From Ureibacillus acetophenoni (lineage in GTDB: Bacteria > Bacillota > Bacilli > Bacillales_A > Planococcaceae): a stretch of DNA of 64,000 nucleotides. This document shows positions 36,271 through 47,012 of the stretch, in pieces. The stretch spans positions 1 through 64,000 of the forward strand of contig NZ_OBQC01000002.1 in the NCBI RefSeq assembly GCF_900220965.1. The letters are read 5' to 3'. The notes under the pieces are model-generated. The model ran no database searches and was not told the origin of the DNA. It saw only the letters and a program-made list of their open reading frames with translations. Within the stretch, counting starts at the first letter, position 1; each line of letters starts with the position of its first letter. The position numbers were made by a program, and so were the translations under genes.

Positions 36271-37362
36271 ATGGTCATAAAAAAAATGCGAGTTGTCGTA
36301 AAAATCGGAAGTAGTTCCCTGACAAATTCAAAAGGTGAAATTGATCATGAAAAACTACAAGATCATATAGATGCAATCTCAACATTAAAACGTAAAGGTC
36401 ATGAAGTATTACTCGTATCATCTGGTGCTGTTGCTGCTGGTTTTAGAAAACTAGGCTATCCTTCAAGACCAATTACACTAAAAGGAAAACAAGCAGCGGC
36501 TGCTGTTGGTCAAAGTTTACTAGTGCAACAATATTCAATAGGTTTCCAGGAATACGAAATAACAACTGCACAAATTTTACTAACACGGACTGATTTCTCT
36601 AAAAAAGACCGTTATAAAAATGCCTATGCAACATTTACGGAATTACTCGAAAGGTCCATTTTACCGATTATTAATGAAAACGATACTGTTTCTGTAGCAG
36701 AATTAACTTTTGGAGATAATGATATGTTATCTGCTTTAGTAAGTGGGCTCGTTCATGCAGATCAGCTAATCATCTTAACAGACGTCAATGGACTTTATGA
36801 TGATAACCCAAATAAAAACCCTAATGCCAATCGGATCAATCATTTATCTGATATTACGGATGATTTATTAGCTTTTGCATCTGGATCTAGTTCGAAAGTA
36901 GGTACTGGTGGAATGCAATCAAAGCTTCTAGCTGCACGAACTGCACTTCAATCAGGTGTTAAAGTATTTATCGGAAAAGGAAACGGTGCGAATAAGCTAA
37001 TCGATATTTTAAAAGGAAAAGGCGATGGTACTTACATAAGTAGTGACAGTGCTCAAACTTTACCGAACACGAAACAATGGATTTCATTTACTGAAGTCTC
37101 AGGAAAAATATTCATCGATGAAGGTGCAAAAAATGCACTATTAACAAATGGTAAAAGTTTATTGCCTGCTGGGGTATATCAAATTGAAGGTGAATTTATT
37201 AGCGGTGATGTTGTAGAGGTTTATTGCCACGATACATTACTTGGACGTGGTGAAGTTTTATATTCCAGTGATGAATTATCACTAGCACTAGGTAAAAGAA
37301 CAGAAGACATTTTGTCAAATTCCATCGAAGTTATACACCGTGATAATTGGGTAGAAATATAA
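36271..37362 (+). CDS. proB: glutamate 5-kinase
   Basis: The 363-residue first enzyme of proline synthesis. An amino-acid kinase domain opens [13 protein letters not shown], with [19 protein letters not shown] and DNDMLSALV, and a C-terminal PUA domain begins near residue 275. ATG 36271 follows GGAGGG. The T-box lies just upstream and proA starts 17 nt downstream, so it is T-box-controlled proBA. Feedback inhibition by proline is expected by family. Confidence 0.95.
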   Translation: MVIKKMRVVVKIGSSSLTNSKGEIDHEKLQDHIDAISTLKRKGHEVLLVSSGAVAAGFRKLGYPSRPITLKGKQAAAAVGQSLLVQQYSIGFQEYEITTAQILLTRTDFSKKDRYKNAYATFTELLERSILPIINENDTVSVAELTFGDNDMLSALVSGLVHADQLIILTDVNGLYDDNPNKNPNANRINHLSDITDDLLAFASGSSSKVGTGGMQSKLLAARTALQSGVKVFIGKGNGANKLIDILKGKGDGTYISSDSAQTLPNTKQWISFTEVSGKIFIDEGAKNALLTNGKSLLPAGVYQIEGEFISGDVVEVYCHDTLLGRGEVLYSSDELSLALGKRTEDILSNSIEVIHRDNWVEI

Positions 37363-37379
37363 AATTAGGAGGACTAGTA

Positions 37380-38645
37380 ATGACTAATATTTCAACAGAA
37401 AGCGAAGTTCAACGTAAAGGAAAACTAGCGAAAAAAGCAAGCTCATTATTAAACATGAAAACAACTGAAGAAAAGAATCATGCACTTATTAAAATTGCTG
37501 AACAACTTCTTTTAGATCAAGCTGAAATTATAAGTGAAAATGAGAAAGATATTACTTCAGGTAAAGAAAGAAGCTTATCTGATTCAGTTCTTGACCGTAT
37601 TCTTCTAAACGAAGGTAGAATTAAGGCAATTGCTGATGCAGTTCAACAACTAGTTGAATTAAACGATCCTGTCGGTGAAGTTTTAGAAACGATTCAAAAA
37701 GAAAACGGACTAAAAATTCAAAAACAACGTGTTCCTCTTGGGGTTATTGGAATGATTTATGAAGCACGCCCAAATGTGACAGTGGATGCAGCTACACTAT
37801 GTTTGAAAACTGGTAATGCGGTTATTTTAAGAGGTAGTTCATCTGCTAAGCATTCTAACCAAGCTTTAGTTAAATCGATTCACCGCGCATTAGAGAATAC
37901 TTCCCTTCCAATTACTGCAGTTCAATTAATAGAGGATACAAGTCATGAAACTGCAAAAGAGTTGTTCAACTTAAACGAGTATTTAGATGTGCTAATTCCA
38001 CGTGGTAGTAAAGCATTAATTGATTTAGTAGTAAAAGAGTCGACTGTTCCAGTTTTAGAAACGGGTGCTGGGAATTGTCATATTTATATAGATTATAATG
38101 CTCAGTATAAAATGGCTGAAACGATTGTACTGAATGCAAAAACACAACGCCCTTCAGTTTGCAATGCTGCTGAAAATCTATTAATTGAACGTACATGGTT
38201 CGATCAAAACGGTGAACAATTATTAAATCAGTTGCATAATCATGGTGTTTCAATTATTGGCGATGAACATGTATGTGAAGTTCTATCTTCAGCGACAAAA
38301 GCTAAAGAGGAAGATTACGCAACTGAACATTTAAGTTTAACTATTAGTGTAAAAGTTGTTGAAAATGTTGATGAAGCGATTGAGCATGTAAATAAATATA
38401 GTACAAAACATTCAGAAGCAATTATTACAGAGGATGTTTTAAATGCAGCGAATTTCTTAAATAATGTGGATGCAGCTGCTGTTTATCACAATGCATCAAC
38501 AAGGTTTACAGATGGGTTTGAATTTGGCTATGGCGCGGAAATAGGAATTAGTACGCAAAAACTACATGCACGTGGTCCTATGGGGTTACCTGCTTTAACA
38601 TCATCAAAATATTTTGTTTATGGCAATGGTCAAATACGTAATTAA
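37380..38645 (+). CDS. proA: glutamate-5-semialdehyde dehydrogenase (gamma-glutamyl phosphate reductase)
   Basis: A 421-residue aldehyde-dehydrogenase-fold enzyme. Motifs are [32 protein letters not shown] and the catalytic Cys region [13 protein letters not shown]. It reduces gamma-glutamyl phosphate to glutamate semialdehyde. ATG 37380 follows TTAGGAGG. Second gene of proBA; the third step (proI) is 11 kb away under its own T-box. Confidence 0.96.
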   Translation: MTNISTESEVQRKGKLAKKASSLLNMKTTEEKNHALIKIAEQLLLDQAEIISENEKDITSGKERSLSDSVLDRILLNEGRIKAIADAVQQLVELNDPVGEVLETIQKENGLKIQKQRVPLGVIGMIYEARPNVTVDAATLCLKTGNAVILRGSSSAKHSNQALVKSIHRALENTSLPITAVQLIEDTSHETAKELFNLNEYLDVLIPRGSKALIDLVVKESTVPVLETGAGNCHIYIDYNAQYKMAETIVLNAKTQRPSVCNAAENLLIERTWFDQNGEQLLNQLHNHGVSIIGDEHVCEVLSSATKAKEEDYATEHLSLTISVKVVENVDEAIEHVNKYSTKHSEAIITEDVLNAANFLNNVDAAAVYHNASTRFTDGFEFGYGAEIGISTQKLHARGPMGLPALTSSKYFVYGNGQIRN

Positions 38646-38647
38646 TG

Positions 38648-38679
38648 AAAATGGTGGGGAAATCTCCCCACCATTTTTT
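38648..38679. terminator. proBA terminator, bidirectional
   Basis: A perfect 13-bp GC-containing stem (38648-38660 with 38665-38677), T run on the plus strand. Confidence 0.9.
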
Positions 38680-38702
38680 CATATACAAATTAATAGAATT
38701 CA

Positions 38703-39761
38703 TTATTGTTTAGCAGTATATTTTTTGATAGCCGGTAAAATTTCATTACCAATGATTTCGATGTTTTTCATTAACTTTTCGAATGGCACTCCACCAAAAT
38801 CCATTTGTCCAATATATCGCTGATGACCAAATAACTCATATTGATAAAGGATTTTTTCAATAATTTGTTGGGGGCTACCAACATTCATAACATTATGGAG
38901 ATCTCCACCTTGCATAAATTGGTACTCAGGAAAACCACGGCCGTTTGTTACTTTCATTCCTTCGTCAATAAATGGATGATATTCTTTTAGTGCATCCTGT
39001 GTTGTTTCTGCAGCGTAGAAGAACCCTGCAGTTGCGACAGGAAATTCTTGTGGATCGAAACCATTTCCCCTTAACGTTTCACGATATGCATCAATGGAAT
39101 ATTTAAAACTCGTAGCGGGTCCTCCAAGCATCGCAAGCATCATTGGTACTCCAGCTTGTCCAGCTTTAATGGCTGATGCAGGCGGTCCACCTACTGCTCT
39201 CCAAATAGGAAGTGAACCATTGAGTGGGCGAGGTAAAATTTGAGCATTTCTTAATGGCGCACGAAATTCCCCACTCCAATTAACGATTTCTTCTTCATTA
39301 ATTTTTAATAGAAGATCGAACTTTTCTTCAAACAATTCTTCATAGTTTCTAAGATCATAACCTAAAAGACTAAATAACCCAACACGTGACGCACGTCCAG
39401 CAATAATTTCAGCACGCCCATTTGAGATTAAATCGATTGTAGCAAAATCTTCATATACCCTTACCGGATCCAGCGTACTCACGATTGTTGAAGAGCTTGA
39501 AATTTTTATTTTACTCGTTGCTTGAGCTATAGCCGACAATACAACGGAATGGGCTTGTGTTGTGAAATACTCCTGGTGACTTTCCCCTACACTAAAGAAA
39601 TCAATACCAGCCTGCTCCGCAAGTTTTGCTAACTCAATGATTTCTTTAATTCTTTGTTGTGATGAAATTCGTTCTCCTGAATAAGGGTTTGGGATATGGT
39701 CTCCTAAAGTATAAATGCCAAACTCTAAACCATTATTAGGATTAATGCGATATTGTTCCAT
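38703..39761 (-). CDS. LLM-class flavin-dependent monooxygenase (luciferase-like)
   Basis: A 352-residue TIM-barrel protein of the bacterial luciferase-like family: LAEQAGIDFFSVGESH, VLSAIAQATSKIKISSS and GRAEIIAGRASR. It uses FMNH2 or F420-like cofactors to oxidise a small molecule; in Firmicutes FMN is expected. It has no adjacent flavin reductase. Substrate unknown. It is a single gene. Confidence 0.85.
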   Translation of the reverse strand: MEQYRINPNNGLEFGIYTLGDHIPNPYSGERISSQQRIKEIIELAKLAEQAGIDFFSVGESHQEYFTTQAHSVVLSAIAQATSKIKISSSSTIVSTLDPVRVYEDFATIDLISNGRAEIIAGRASRVGLFSLLGYDLRNYEELFEEKFDLLLKINEEEIVNWSGEFRAPLRNAQILPRPLNGSLPIWRAVGGPPASAIKAGQAGVPMMLAMLGGPATSFKYSIDAYRETLRGNGFDPQEFPVATAGFFYAAETTQDALKEYHPFIDEGMKVTNGRGFPEYQFMQGGDLHNVMNVGSPQQIIEKILYQYELFGHQRYIGQMDFGGVPFEKLMKNIEIIGNEILPAIKKYTAKQ

Positions 39762-39917
39762 ATTTTATTTCAACCTTTCCATTAACATTCCTTATACAAG
39801 TATTATCCCTCGAATTCGAGATTTATGATATACACCTTTTGATTGAAGTTGGGTTTGATATTATAGAAAGTAACCTTTTCCCATTTCATCCGTACTAATT
39901 TCAAAGGAGTTGAGTAA

Positions 39918-40402
39918 ATGAAAAACTTATTATTGTTAATAGGTTGTATTATTTTGCTGTCGGGTTGCTCTTACGATACGGGTCAAACTCTCAATTCGAG
40001 TTCAACTAAAAATTCAGTACTTAACTTACCCCCCAGTTTAGAAGTAGTAGTAAACAACATTGAGTATCCAACTAGACAAGGTTCTTACTGTTGGCGAAAT
40101 GGCAACACCTCAAAATGTGTTGACATGGCTTCCCCATTTGAGATGATTACAGAAGTTGATATAATAAAGGTTTCCCTAATGAGACTGTTTCACTAAAAAT
40201 CAGTCGTATCCTAGCTGAACAAGAATTAAGTATAGAATCAATGGATCTACAAGAAAGTCAATTGGTACAAATAGATGGTACTACATTCAAAGCACCTTCT
40301 GAAAAAGGGTCTTACTATTATTTATATTTCGGAAGATGGGATGATAATGGCACAGGGACGGCAGGAGACAGTTCTTGTGGATTTATTATTGAAGTGGAAT
40401 GA
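39918..40402 (+). pseudogene. frameshifted lipoprotein gene
   Basis: ATG 39918 opens a lipoprotein signal (LLLIGCIILLSGC, Cys 17) and runs to ...TEVDIIK, then shifts. The frame used so far stops at 40196. The frame one base back continues with GFPNETVSLKISRILAEQEL to ...GDSSCGFIIEVE and a stop at 40402. Joined, the product is about 160 residues and coherent. The change lies near 40160-40172 and fits a single-base deletion in the AAAGG region. A sequencing error cannot be excluded. Function unknown. It abuts a repeat array. Confidence 0.75.
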
Positions 40403-40444
40403 TTTTTTCAGGAATTGACAATAGTCATGAATGCGGAAGTGATA

Positions 40445-41224
40445 AAAGACAGTTCGTGCTAACTTTATCTCTCTTTTGTCTTTTAAAAAGGCTATCAAAG
40501 ACTATTGGTGCTAGTTTTAGGCGTCTTTTGTCTTTTATAGGGGTTATTAAAGACAGTTGGTGTTAGTTTTAGGCGTCTTTTGTCTTTTATAGGGGCTATT
40601 AAAGACAGTTGGTGTTAGTTTTAGGCGTCTTTTGTCTTTTATAGGGGCTATTAAAGACAGTTGGTGCTAGTTTTAGGCGTCTTTTGTCTTTTATAGGGGC
40701 TATTAAAGACAGTTGGTGTTAGTTTTAGGCGTCTTTTGTCTTTTATAGGGGCTATTAAGGACAATTGGTACTAGTTTTATAACTCTTTTGTCTTTTATAA
40801 GGGTTATCAAAGACAATTCTCCCTATTTTCATCGTCCTTTTGTCTTTTAGAAGAGTTATCAAAGACATATCGAAATGATTTTCAATCCCAAATGTCCTTC
40901 ATCCCCATTATGAAAGACATTTCAGAACGATTTTCAATCCCAAATGTCCTTCATCCCCTTTATGAAAGACATTTCAGAACGATTTTCAACCTCAAATGTC
41001 CTTCATCCCCATTATGAAAGACATTTCAGAACGATTTTCAACCTCAAATGTCCTTCATCCCCATTATGAAAGACATTTCAGAACGATTTTCAACCTCAAA
41101 TGTCCCTCATCACCTTTATGAAAGACATTTCAGAACGATTTTCAATCCCAGATGTCCTTCATCACCTTTATGAAAGACATTTCAGAACGATTTTCAACCT
41201 CAAATGTCCCTCATACGCTTCATT
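40445..41224. repeat. array of 15 phased 52-bp hairpin units
   Basis: AAAGAC-type anchors recur at 40445, 40497, 40549, 40601, 40653, 40705, 40757, 40809, 40861, 40913, 40965, 41017, 41069, 41121 and 41173, always exactly 52 bp apart. Each junction carries a 27-bp palindromic element (TGTC, 19 bp, GACA) and a 25-bp linker. Units up to about 40800 use one stem/linker sequence, and units from about 40860 another, with the pitch unbroken. No coding potential of its own is supported. Confidence 0.93.
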
Positions 41225-41301
41225 AGAGTCTAGATGCACTATAAAAGAAAAGCCTGTTCATTTAATTCCCACCCTGATATCTATGAATAGTCATCTACTC
41301 A

Positions 41302-41335
41302 ACAAAAAACCGCCTCGCGACCCCGAGACGGTTTT
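41302..41335 (-). terminator. argGH terminator
   Basis: A 12-bp stem (41306-41317 with 41324-41335) with one wobble, A run before and T run on the minus strand. It is about 120 bp after the argH stop. Confidence 0.82.
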
Positions 41336-41455
41336 GAACTTTATCAATTCTTATAAAGTTTTACTTTCTCTATTTACCCTCTAGTATATAGAGTAAAGAT
41401 CGACAGCTATTGAGCATCCCTGTACTACATTAATAGCAGTCTTAATATTTAGCAA

Positions 41456-42826
41456 TTAAATCAATTGCTTCGCTTTCTCGATTTGAAGGCGTACTTGGTC
41501 AAATCCTGTACCGCCTAATGAATGACGTCTACGTACAGCAGCTTCCGGACGTAAAACATCATATACATCTTCTTCGAGTAAATCGCTTTCGGCTTTCATA
41601 TCTTCAAGAGGTAAATCTAATAAATAAATTCCTCTTTGAATACAAGTAAATACTAGTTTCCCAGTAACTTCATGAGCTTCACGGAATGGCATGCCTTTAG
41701 TAGCAAGGTAATCCGCTAACTCTGTTGCATTAGAAAAATCACTATGTACTGCTTGATGTAATCTTTCTTCATTTACTTTCATCGTACGAACCATGCCTTC
41801 AAAGATTTTCAAAGAACCAAGGATTGTATGAACTGTATCAAACATGCCTTCTTTATCTTCCTGCATATCTTTGTTATACGTTAACGGTGTACCCTTTAAC
41901 ACTGTTAATAAGCCCATTAAGTTTCCATAAACACGGCCAGTTTTACCGCGAATTAATTCCGCCATATCTGGGTTTTTCTTTTGCGGCATAATTGACGAAC
42001 CAGTAGAAAATGCATCGTCTAATTCAATAAATTTAAACTCATCTGTAGACCAAATAATAATTTCTTCTGCAAAACGAGATAAATGAGTCATTAATAAACT
42101 TGAATTTGATAAAAATTCAACGATAAAATCACGATCACTTACTGCATCCATTGAATTTTCATAAACTTTGCTGAATCCAAGTAATTCAGCAGATTTTAAT
42201 CGATCAATTGGGAAAGTCGTCCCAGCCATCGCTCCAGCACCCAATGGCAGAATGTCAATACGTTTCATCGATTCAGAGAAACGTTCTTTATCTCTCTGTA
42301 ACATCCAGAAATATGCCATTAAATGGTGAGCAAAACTGATTGGTTGAGCACGTTGTAAATGTGTATATCCTGGTGCAATCGTTTCAACATGTTGCTCAGC
42401 TTTTTCTAAAATCGTTTTTTGGAATACATTGATTAAATTAACCACTTCTACGACACGCTTTTTCAAAAATAAATGCATGTCTGTTGCTACTTGGTCGTTA
42501 CGGCTTCGGCCAGTATGGAGTTTTCCTCCAACTGGGCCGATTAAATCCGTTAACATTTTTTCTAAATTTAAATGGATATCTTCATTTGCTACACTAAACT
42601 CGAGCTCTCCAGCCTCTGCTTTCGTTTTTAGCTCTGCTAAACCGCCAAGGATTTTCTCTACATCTTCAGTAGACAAAATCTCTTGCGCGCCTAACATTGT
42701 TACGTGTGCAACACTACCTTCAATATCTTCCATTACTAACTGTTGGTCAAAACCAATTGATGCGCCAAATTCATCTACCCAGCTTTCAGCTGATTTTTGG
42801 AAGCGGCCACCCCATAATTTTGTCAT
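41456..42826 (-). CDS. argH: argininosuccinate lyase
   Basis: The 456-residue final enzyme of arginine synthesis, fumarase/aspartase superfamily. The signature [12 protein letters not shown] (catalytic Ser loop) and the [13 protein letters not shown] segment are clear. It starts with [22 protein letters not shown]. It lies 31 bp after argG on the same strand; together they convert citrulline and aspartate to arginine and fumarate. Confidence 0.97.
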   Translation of the reverse strand: MTKLWGGRFQKSAESWVDEFGASIGFDQQLVMEDIEGSVAHVTMLGAQEILSTEDVEKILGGLAELKTKAEAGELEFSVANEDIHLNLEKMLTDLIGPVGGKLHTGRSRNDQVATDMHLFLKKRVVEVVNLINVFQKTILEKAEQHVETIAPGYTHLQRAQPISFAHHLMAYFWMLQRDKERFSESMKRIDILPLGAGAMAGTTFPIDRLKSAELLGFSKVYENSMDAVSDRDFIVEFLSNSSLLMTHLSRFAEEIIIWSTDEFKFIELDDAFSTGSSIMPQKKNPDMAELIRGKTGRVYGNLMGLLTVLKGTPLTYNKDMQEDKEGMFDTVHTILGSLKIFEGMVRTMKVNEERLHQAVHSDFSNATELADYLATKGMPFREAHEVTGKLVFTCIQRGIYLLDLPLEDMKAESDLLEEDVYDVLRPEAAVRRRHSLGGTGFDQVRLQIEKAKQLI

Positions 42827-42857
42827 AATGACACCTACTTACTTTCGATCTAGCGAA

Positions 42858-44069
42858 TTATTTTGTAACTTTATCTGTGTTTTTTGCAACTTCAGCTGCT
42901 ACAACTGTTGGAAGACCCCATAATTCAATGAAACCAACCGCTGAGTTATGGTTGAATTTATCAGCTTTTGAATAAGTCGCTAACTCTTCAGAGTATAGAG
43001 AGTTTGGTGATTTACGTCCTTCAACAATTGCATGACCTTTATATAATTTCACGCGAACTGTACCGTTTACATATTTTTGTGTTTCTTTTAAGAATGCTTC
43101 AAGTGCTGTACGGATTGGGTTGAACCATAAACCTTCATAAATAATTTCAGAAAGCTTTTGCTCAATAATAGGTTTAAAGTGTGCTAATTCTTTAACTAAA
43201 GTAATATCTTCTAACTCTTTATGAGCTGTTAATAACACTTTAGCACCTGGAATTTCGTAAACTTCACGAGATTTAATACCAACTAGACGGTTCTCAACAT
43301 GGTCGATACGTCCGATACCATGAGCACCCGCAATTTTATTTAACTCTTGAATAAGATCAGCAAGTTTCATTTCTTCACCATTGATTGAAACTGGTTTACC
43401 TTCAACGAACTCAATTTCAATATATTCTGGTGTATCTGGTGCGTTTTCGATTGAAACAGTTAATCCGTAAGCTTCTTCTGGTGGAGCTACCCAAGGATCT
43501 TCCATTACGCCTGCTTCGTTAGCACGGCCCCAAAGGTTTTGGTCGATTGAGAATGGTGAATCAATTGTTGCAGGAATTGGAACACCATGTTTTGCAGCGT
43601 ATTCGATTTCCTCGTCACGACTCCATCCCCATTCACGAACTGGAGCTAGTACTTCTAAATCAGGATTTAATGCTTTAATTGATACTTCGAAACGAACTTG
43701 GTCGTTCCCTTTACCAGTACAACCATGAGCAACTGCATCCGCACCAACTTGGTTTGCAATTTCCACTAATTTTTTAGAAATCAATGGACGAGATAATGCA
43801 GAAACAAGTGGGTATTTTTGTTCATACCATGTGTGACCTTGTAAAGAAATAAGTGCATAATCTTCAGCAAACTCATCTTTTGCATCAACCATATATGATT
43901 CAACTGCACCTACTTGAAGTGCTTTATTTTTAATAAATTCAAGATCTTTACCTTCACCAACATCTAAACATACTGCAATAACATCCCAACCTTGTTCTTT
44001 TAACCAAGGAATTGCTACTGATGTATCAAGACCTCCAGAATATGCTAATACAACTTTTTTGTTTGCCAT
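42858..44069 (-). CDS. argG: argininosuccinate synthase
   Basis: A 403-residue ATP-dependent enzyme. [16 protein letters not shown] is the P-loop-like ATP pyrophosphatase motif, and [13 protein letters not shown] binds citrulline/aspartate. ATG 44069 follows GGAGGC. First gene of argGH, with a promoter candidate (TTGTTT, 17 bp, TACTAT) and an ArgR-like word upstream. Confidence 0.97.
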   Translation of the reverse strand: MANKKVVLAYSGGLDTSVAIPWLKEQGWDVIAVCLDVGEGKDLEFIKNKALQVGAVESYMVDAKDEFAEDYALISLQGHTWYEQKYPLVSALSRPLISKKLVEIANQVGADAVAHGCTGKGNDQVRFEVSIKALNPDLEVLAPVREWGWSRDEEIEYAAKHGVPIPATIDSPFSIDQNLWGRANEAGVMEDPWVAPPEEAYGLTVSIENAPDTPEYIEIEFVEGKPVSINGEEMKLADLIQELNKIAGAHGIGRIDHVENRLVGIKSREVYEIPGAKVLLTAHKELEDITLVKELAHFKPIIEQKLSEIIYEGLWFNPIRTALEAFLKETQKYVNGTVRVKLYKGHAIVEGRKSPNSLYSEELATYSKADKFNHNSAVGFIELWGLPTVVAAEVAKNTDKVTK

Positions 44070-44159
44070 AATATATTGCCTCCGTTAATTCTTGTCTGTA
44101 TTTTTATACAATTAATTAAAAGTTTATACACGAATAGTACCATGTTATAAAAATAAAAA

Positions 44160-44179
44160 CAAGTGAATTTTTATTATTA
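44160..44179. promoter_or_regulatory. candidate ArgR/AhrC box upstream of argG
   Basis: On the minus strand AATAATAAAAATTCACTTG resembles the Bacillus ARG box (CATGAATAAAAATTCAAG). It sits just upstream of the best promoter candidate of argGH. AT richness makes a chance match possible. Confidence 0.4.
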
Positions 44180-44247
44180 AAAGACAATTCAAAAAATGAG
44201 CAGAAACCAATACTTAATAAGCATAATTGGCTCTACTCGAAGGATTA

Positions 44248-45000
44248 TTATTTTTTATTAAAAAACCCTTTTCCTACTCTTTCTACAAACCGTGGTGCGA
44301 TTGCATATAATTTGCTTGTTATTCCTAATACTTTCGGTAAATTTACTTCCCGAACTGGATGTTCAATGCATTTAACAACGCAGGCTGCAACCTTATCTGG
44401 TTTTAATAGAAATTTTTTGATTGTTTCACGGTATGTATTAGTAGAATCAGCTTTTTGTAAAAACGGCGTGTCAATTGGTCCAGGATAAATTGCAGTTACT
44501 TTCACATTATAAGATTCAAGTTCCAATCGGAGTCCATTAGCAAATCCTGTAACTGCATGTTTAGAAGCTGCATAAACACTTGCTTTTTTAGTTGCGACTT
44601 TACCTGCTTGTGATCCAATAAATATAATATGCCCCGAATTTCTTGCAACCATATTTTTAGCTAATCTACTTGTTAATAAAATAGGTGCTTTTACATTCAC
44701 ATCAATCATCGAATCGATTTCTTCATCTAATAGATCAAAGGCATTTTGAAAAATACCTAAACCTGCATTCATAATTGCAACATCAATTGGTGGAAGTGAG
44801 TTGCAAACTTTTACGATATCCTCTTTTTTAGTTAAGTCGGCTTGAAATACATTTGCACCTAGTTTACTTAACATTTCAAGGGATGGTTCATTTCGACCAG
44901 TTGCATATACGGTATGTCCTTCCCTAATACACAATTCTGTTATTAGTCGACCAATTCCGCTAGTTGCCCCCGTCACAAAGATAACTTTACCACTCTTCAT
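44248..45000 (-). CDS. short-chain dehydrogenase/reductase (YqjQ-like)
   Basis: A 250-residue SDR. TGATSGIG binds NAD(P), then NAGLG, and the catalytic Ser and YAASK motif follow. The C terminus (ERVGKGFFNKK) is basic. ATG 45000 (AAAGGA upstream) is chosen over a start 42 bp earlier. B. subtilis has a similar SDR (YqjQ) close to yqjP and proI, and both counterparts are nearby here. Substrate unknown. Confidence 0.82.
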   Translation of the reverse strand: MKSGKVIFVTGATSGIGRLITELCIREGHTVYATGRNEPSLEMLSKLGANVFQADLTKKEDIVKVCNSLPPIDVAIMNAGLGIFQNAFDLLDEEIDSMIDVNVKAPILLTSRLAKNMVARNSGHIIFIGSQAGKVATKKASVYAASKHAVTGFANGLRLELESYNVKVTAIYPGPIDTPFLQKADSTNTYRETIKKFLLKPDKVAACVVKCIEHPVREVNLPKVLGITSKLYAIAPRFVERVGKGFFNKK

Positions 45001-45088
45001 ATTGTATGTTCCTTTCTTAAAAAACCATACTTTTATAGCCACATAGAAAAAAGGATATAGACAATTTCTATACCCTTCTAATTTTAGC

Positions 45089-45526
45089 CTATTTCATATT
45101 TAGTAAATTAAACAATTCATCTTTTGAAGTCAAAAAGTCTGCCAATGTATATTGGTCTAATACATTTAAATAAGCCTTTAATGCTTCACTTAATGCATTT
45201 TTTAACTGACAGGCAGGTGAAATCCTACACAAATTATTTTCCGAACTAAAACACTCAACAAGATGGAAATCCTCTTCTGTTTGGCGTACCACTTGCCCTA
45301 TGGATATATCTTTTGGATCTATAGCAAGTCGAATACCTCCACCACGACCACGGATTGTTTCAATATATCCGTGTTGACTAAGATCATAAGTTACCTTCAT
45401 TAAATGATTTTTAGATATATGGTAAGCATCTGCAATTTCTTGGATGGTTGTTAACTTTTCAGTACCTTTTACACCGAGATATAGCAAAGTTCTTAATGAA
45501 TAGTCTGTATATAATGTTAAGCGCAT
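45089..45526 (-). CDS. nsrR: Rrf2-family nitric oxide sensor NsrR
   Basis: A 145-residue Rrf2 regulator. The winged helix includes IQEIADAYHISKNHLMKV and the GRGGGIRLA wing. Cys92, Cys100 and Cys106, with Asp8, match the [4Fe-4S] ligands described for B. subtilis NsrR. It represses NO-detoxifying genes until NO damages the cluster. It is divergent from hmp, with operator-like repeats between them. Confidence 0.93.
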   Translation of the reverse strand: MRLTLYTDYSLRTLLYLGVKGTEKLTTIQEIADAYHISKNHLMKVTYDLSQHGYIETIRGRGGGIRLAIDPKDISIGQVVRQTEEDFHLVECFSSENNLCRISPACQLKNALSEALKAYLNVLDQYTLADFLTSKDELFNLLNMK

Positions 45527-45606
45527 AGTAACACCACACTTTCTGAATACATTATATCATCATTATTAATTTTATTTAAATATGACATATTATTTTACCA
45601 TTTTAA

Positions 45607-45707
45607 AAGATGTATTCTAAATATTACATTGTGTCAATTTTGTTAAAGATGTATTTCGAATACTTATTTGTGACTGTTTTGTTAAAGATGTATTTTCTAT
45701 ATTGCTT
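45607..45707. promoter_or_regulatory. three NsrR-like operators at 39-bp pitch
   Basis: AAGATGTATT begins at 45607, 45646 and 45685, exactly 39 bp apart each time. Each is followed by a degenerate half (for example CTAAATATT, TCGAATACT). The word matches the first half of the B. subtilis NsrR site. The surrounding 39 bp are also similar (TTAAAGATGTATT ... TTTTG), so this is a short tandem duplication. It lies in the nsrR-hmp gap, nearest hmp. Confidence 0.72.
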
Positions 45708-45753
45708 TAAAAAAATACGAGGAGTATATTGGCATTAGAAAGGACGTGTTATT

Positions 45754-46923
45754 ATGTTATCTCAACAAACTATCGATATTGTGAAATCAACTGTACCTGT
45801 ATTAGAACAACATGGCGTGACAATTACAAAAACTTTCTATCAAAACATGTTTAATGAACATCCAGAATTACTAAACATTTTTAACAAAGCAAACCAACAA
45901 AGAGGTCGTCAACAAACTGCTTTAGCAAACACAGTTTTAGCTGCAGCAAAATATATTGACAACCTTGAACCAATCGTACCTGTAGTTATGCAAATCGCAC
46001 ACAAACACCGTGCATTAGGTATTCTTCCTGAACATTATTCAATTGTTGGAGAAAATTTACTTAAAGCAATTAAAGAGGTACTTGGAGATGCTGCAACTGA
46101 TGATATTATCGGAGCATGGGCAAATGCATATGGAGTAATTGCAGATGTATTTATCTCTGTGGAAGAAGATCTTTACCAAAAAGCTGAGGCTAATGGAGGA
46201 TGGCGATTATTCAAACCATTTAAAGTTGCTAAAAAGCTAACGGAAAATCCAGAAATTACTTCATTCTATTTAGTACCAGAAGACGGTTCTACTTTACCAC
46301 CATTTGAACCAGGTCAATATATTACAGTACGTGCAAAAGCACCGGGTGAAGAATATATCGCTAATCGTCACTATACGTTATCACAACCATCAAATTCGAA
46401 CGAATTCCGCATTTCTGTAAAACGTGAAGATGCTTGTGATCCAAAAGGTGTTATTTCTAATTACCTTCACAACAATGTGAATGAAGGCGACACAATTGAA
46501 GTAAGTGCTCCAGCTGGTTTATTTACTTTAGAATCTTCGGACAACCCTGTATTATTTGTAAGCGGTGGTATCGGAGTTACTCCGTTAAACACAATGTTAC
46601 AATCAATCGAATCTGGTCGTGATGTTACATTTGTTCACACAGCTCGCAACGAAAATGTAATCGCTTTCCAAGAGCAAATTGAAAACAAAGTGAGCGAATT
46701 AAACGGCACATACAGAGCGTTCTATTCTGATTCTGAAGGCTACATCACAAAAGAAGTGTTAGCTCCTTACGTAAAAGAAAACACAGAACTTTACGTTTGT
46801 GGACCAACACCATTCTTAGAAACAGTTATCTCAATCGCTAAGGACTTAAATATTCCTAATGAAAAAATTCACTATGAATTCTTTGGTCCGGCAATGACTT
46901 TAAAAGCATTATCACATGCTTAA
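45754..46923 (+). CDS. hmp: flavohaemoprotein, nitric oxide dioxygenase
   Basis: A 389-residue three-domain protein. A globin domain (1-140, with the proximal [13 protein letters not shown] region) precedes an FAD domain (RHYTLSQPS) and a NAD domain ([23 protein letters not shown]). It oxidises NO to nitrate with O2 and NAD(P)H. The arrangement opposite nsrR indicates NO-responsive control. The start is ATG 45754. Confidence 0.97.
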   Translation: MLSQQTIDIVKSTVPVLEQHGVTITKTFYQNMFNEHPELLNIFNKANQQRGRQQTALANTVLAAAKYIDNLEPIVPVVMQIAHKHRALGILPEHYSIVGENLLKAIKEVLGDAATDDIIGAWANAYGVIADVFISVEEDLYQKAEANGGWRLFKPFKVAKKLTENPEITSFYLVPEDGSTLPPFEPGQYITVRAKAPGEEYIANRHYTLSQPSNSNEFRISVKREDACDPKGVISNYLHNNVNEGDTIEVSAPAGLFTLESSDNPVLFVSGGIGVTPLNTMLQSIESGRDVTFVHTARNENVIAFQEQIENKVSELNGTYRAFYSDSEGYITKEVLAPYVKENTELYVCGPTPFLETVISIAKDLNIPNEKIHYEFFGPAMTLKALSHA

Positions 46924-46971
46924 TTAATACTTGTAATTTAATTTTAACATCCATTCCTAACATAAATTTTA

Positions 46972-47011
46972 CCCCAAATAATTGGCCACCATCCAATAAT
47001 TTGGGGTCTTT
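46972..47011. terminator. bidirectional terminator after hmp
   Basis: A 14-bp stem (46972-46985 with 46993-47006), one mismatch, then a T run on the plus strand. Confidence 0.82.
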
Positions 47012-47012
47012 T

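Noticed and set aside
40150..40175. Programmed -1 frameshift in the lipoprotein gene
   Set aside because: No X XXY YYZ slippery heptamer at the join, so a one-base deletion is simpler.
40445..41224. CRISPR array
   Set aside because: Linkers are as conserved as the palindromes, no variable spacers and no cas genes in the window.
41100..41384. 94-codon plus-strand frame at the end of the 52-bp array
   Set aside because: It starts within the repeat and ends beyond the argGH terminator, without a ribosome site.
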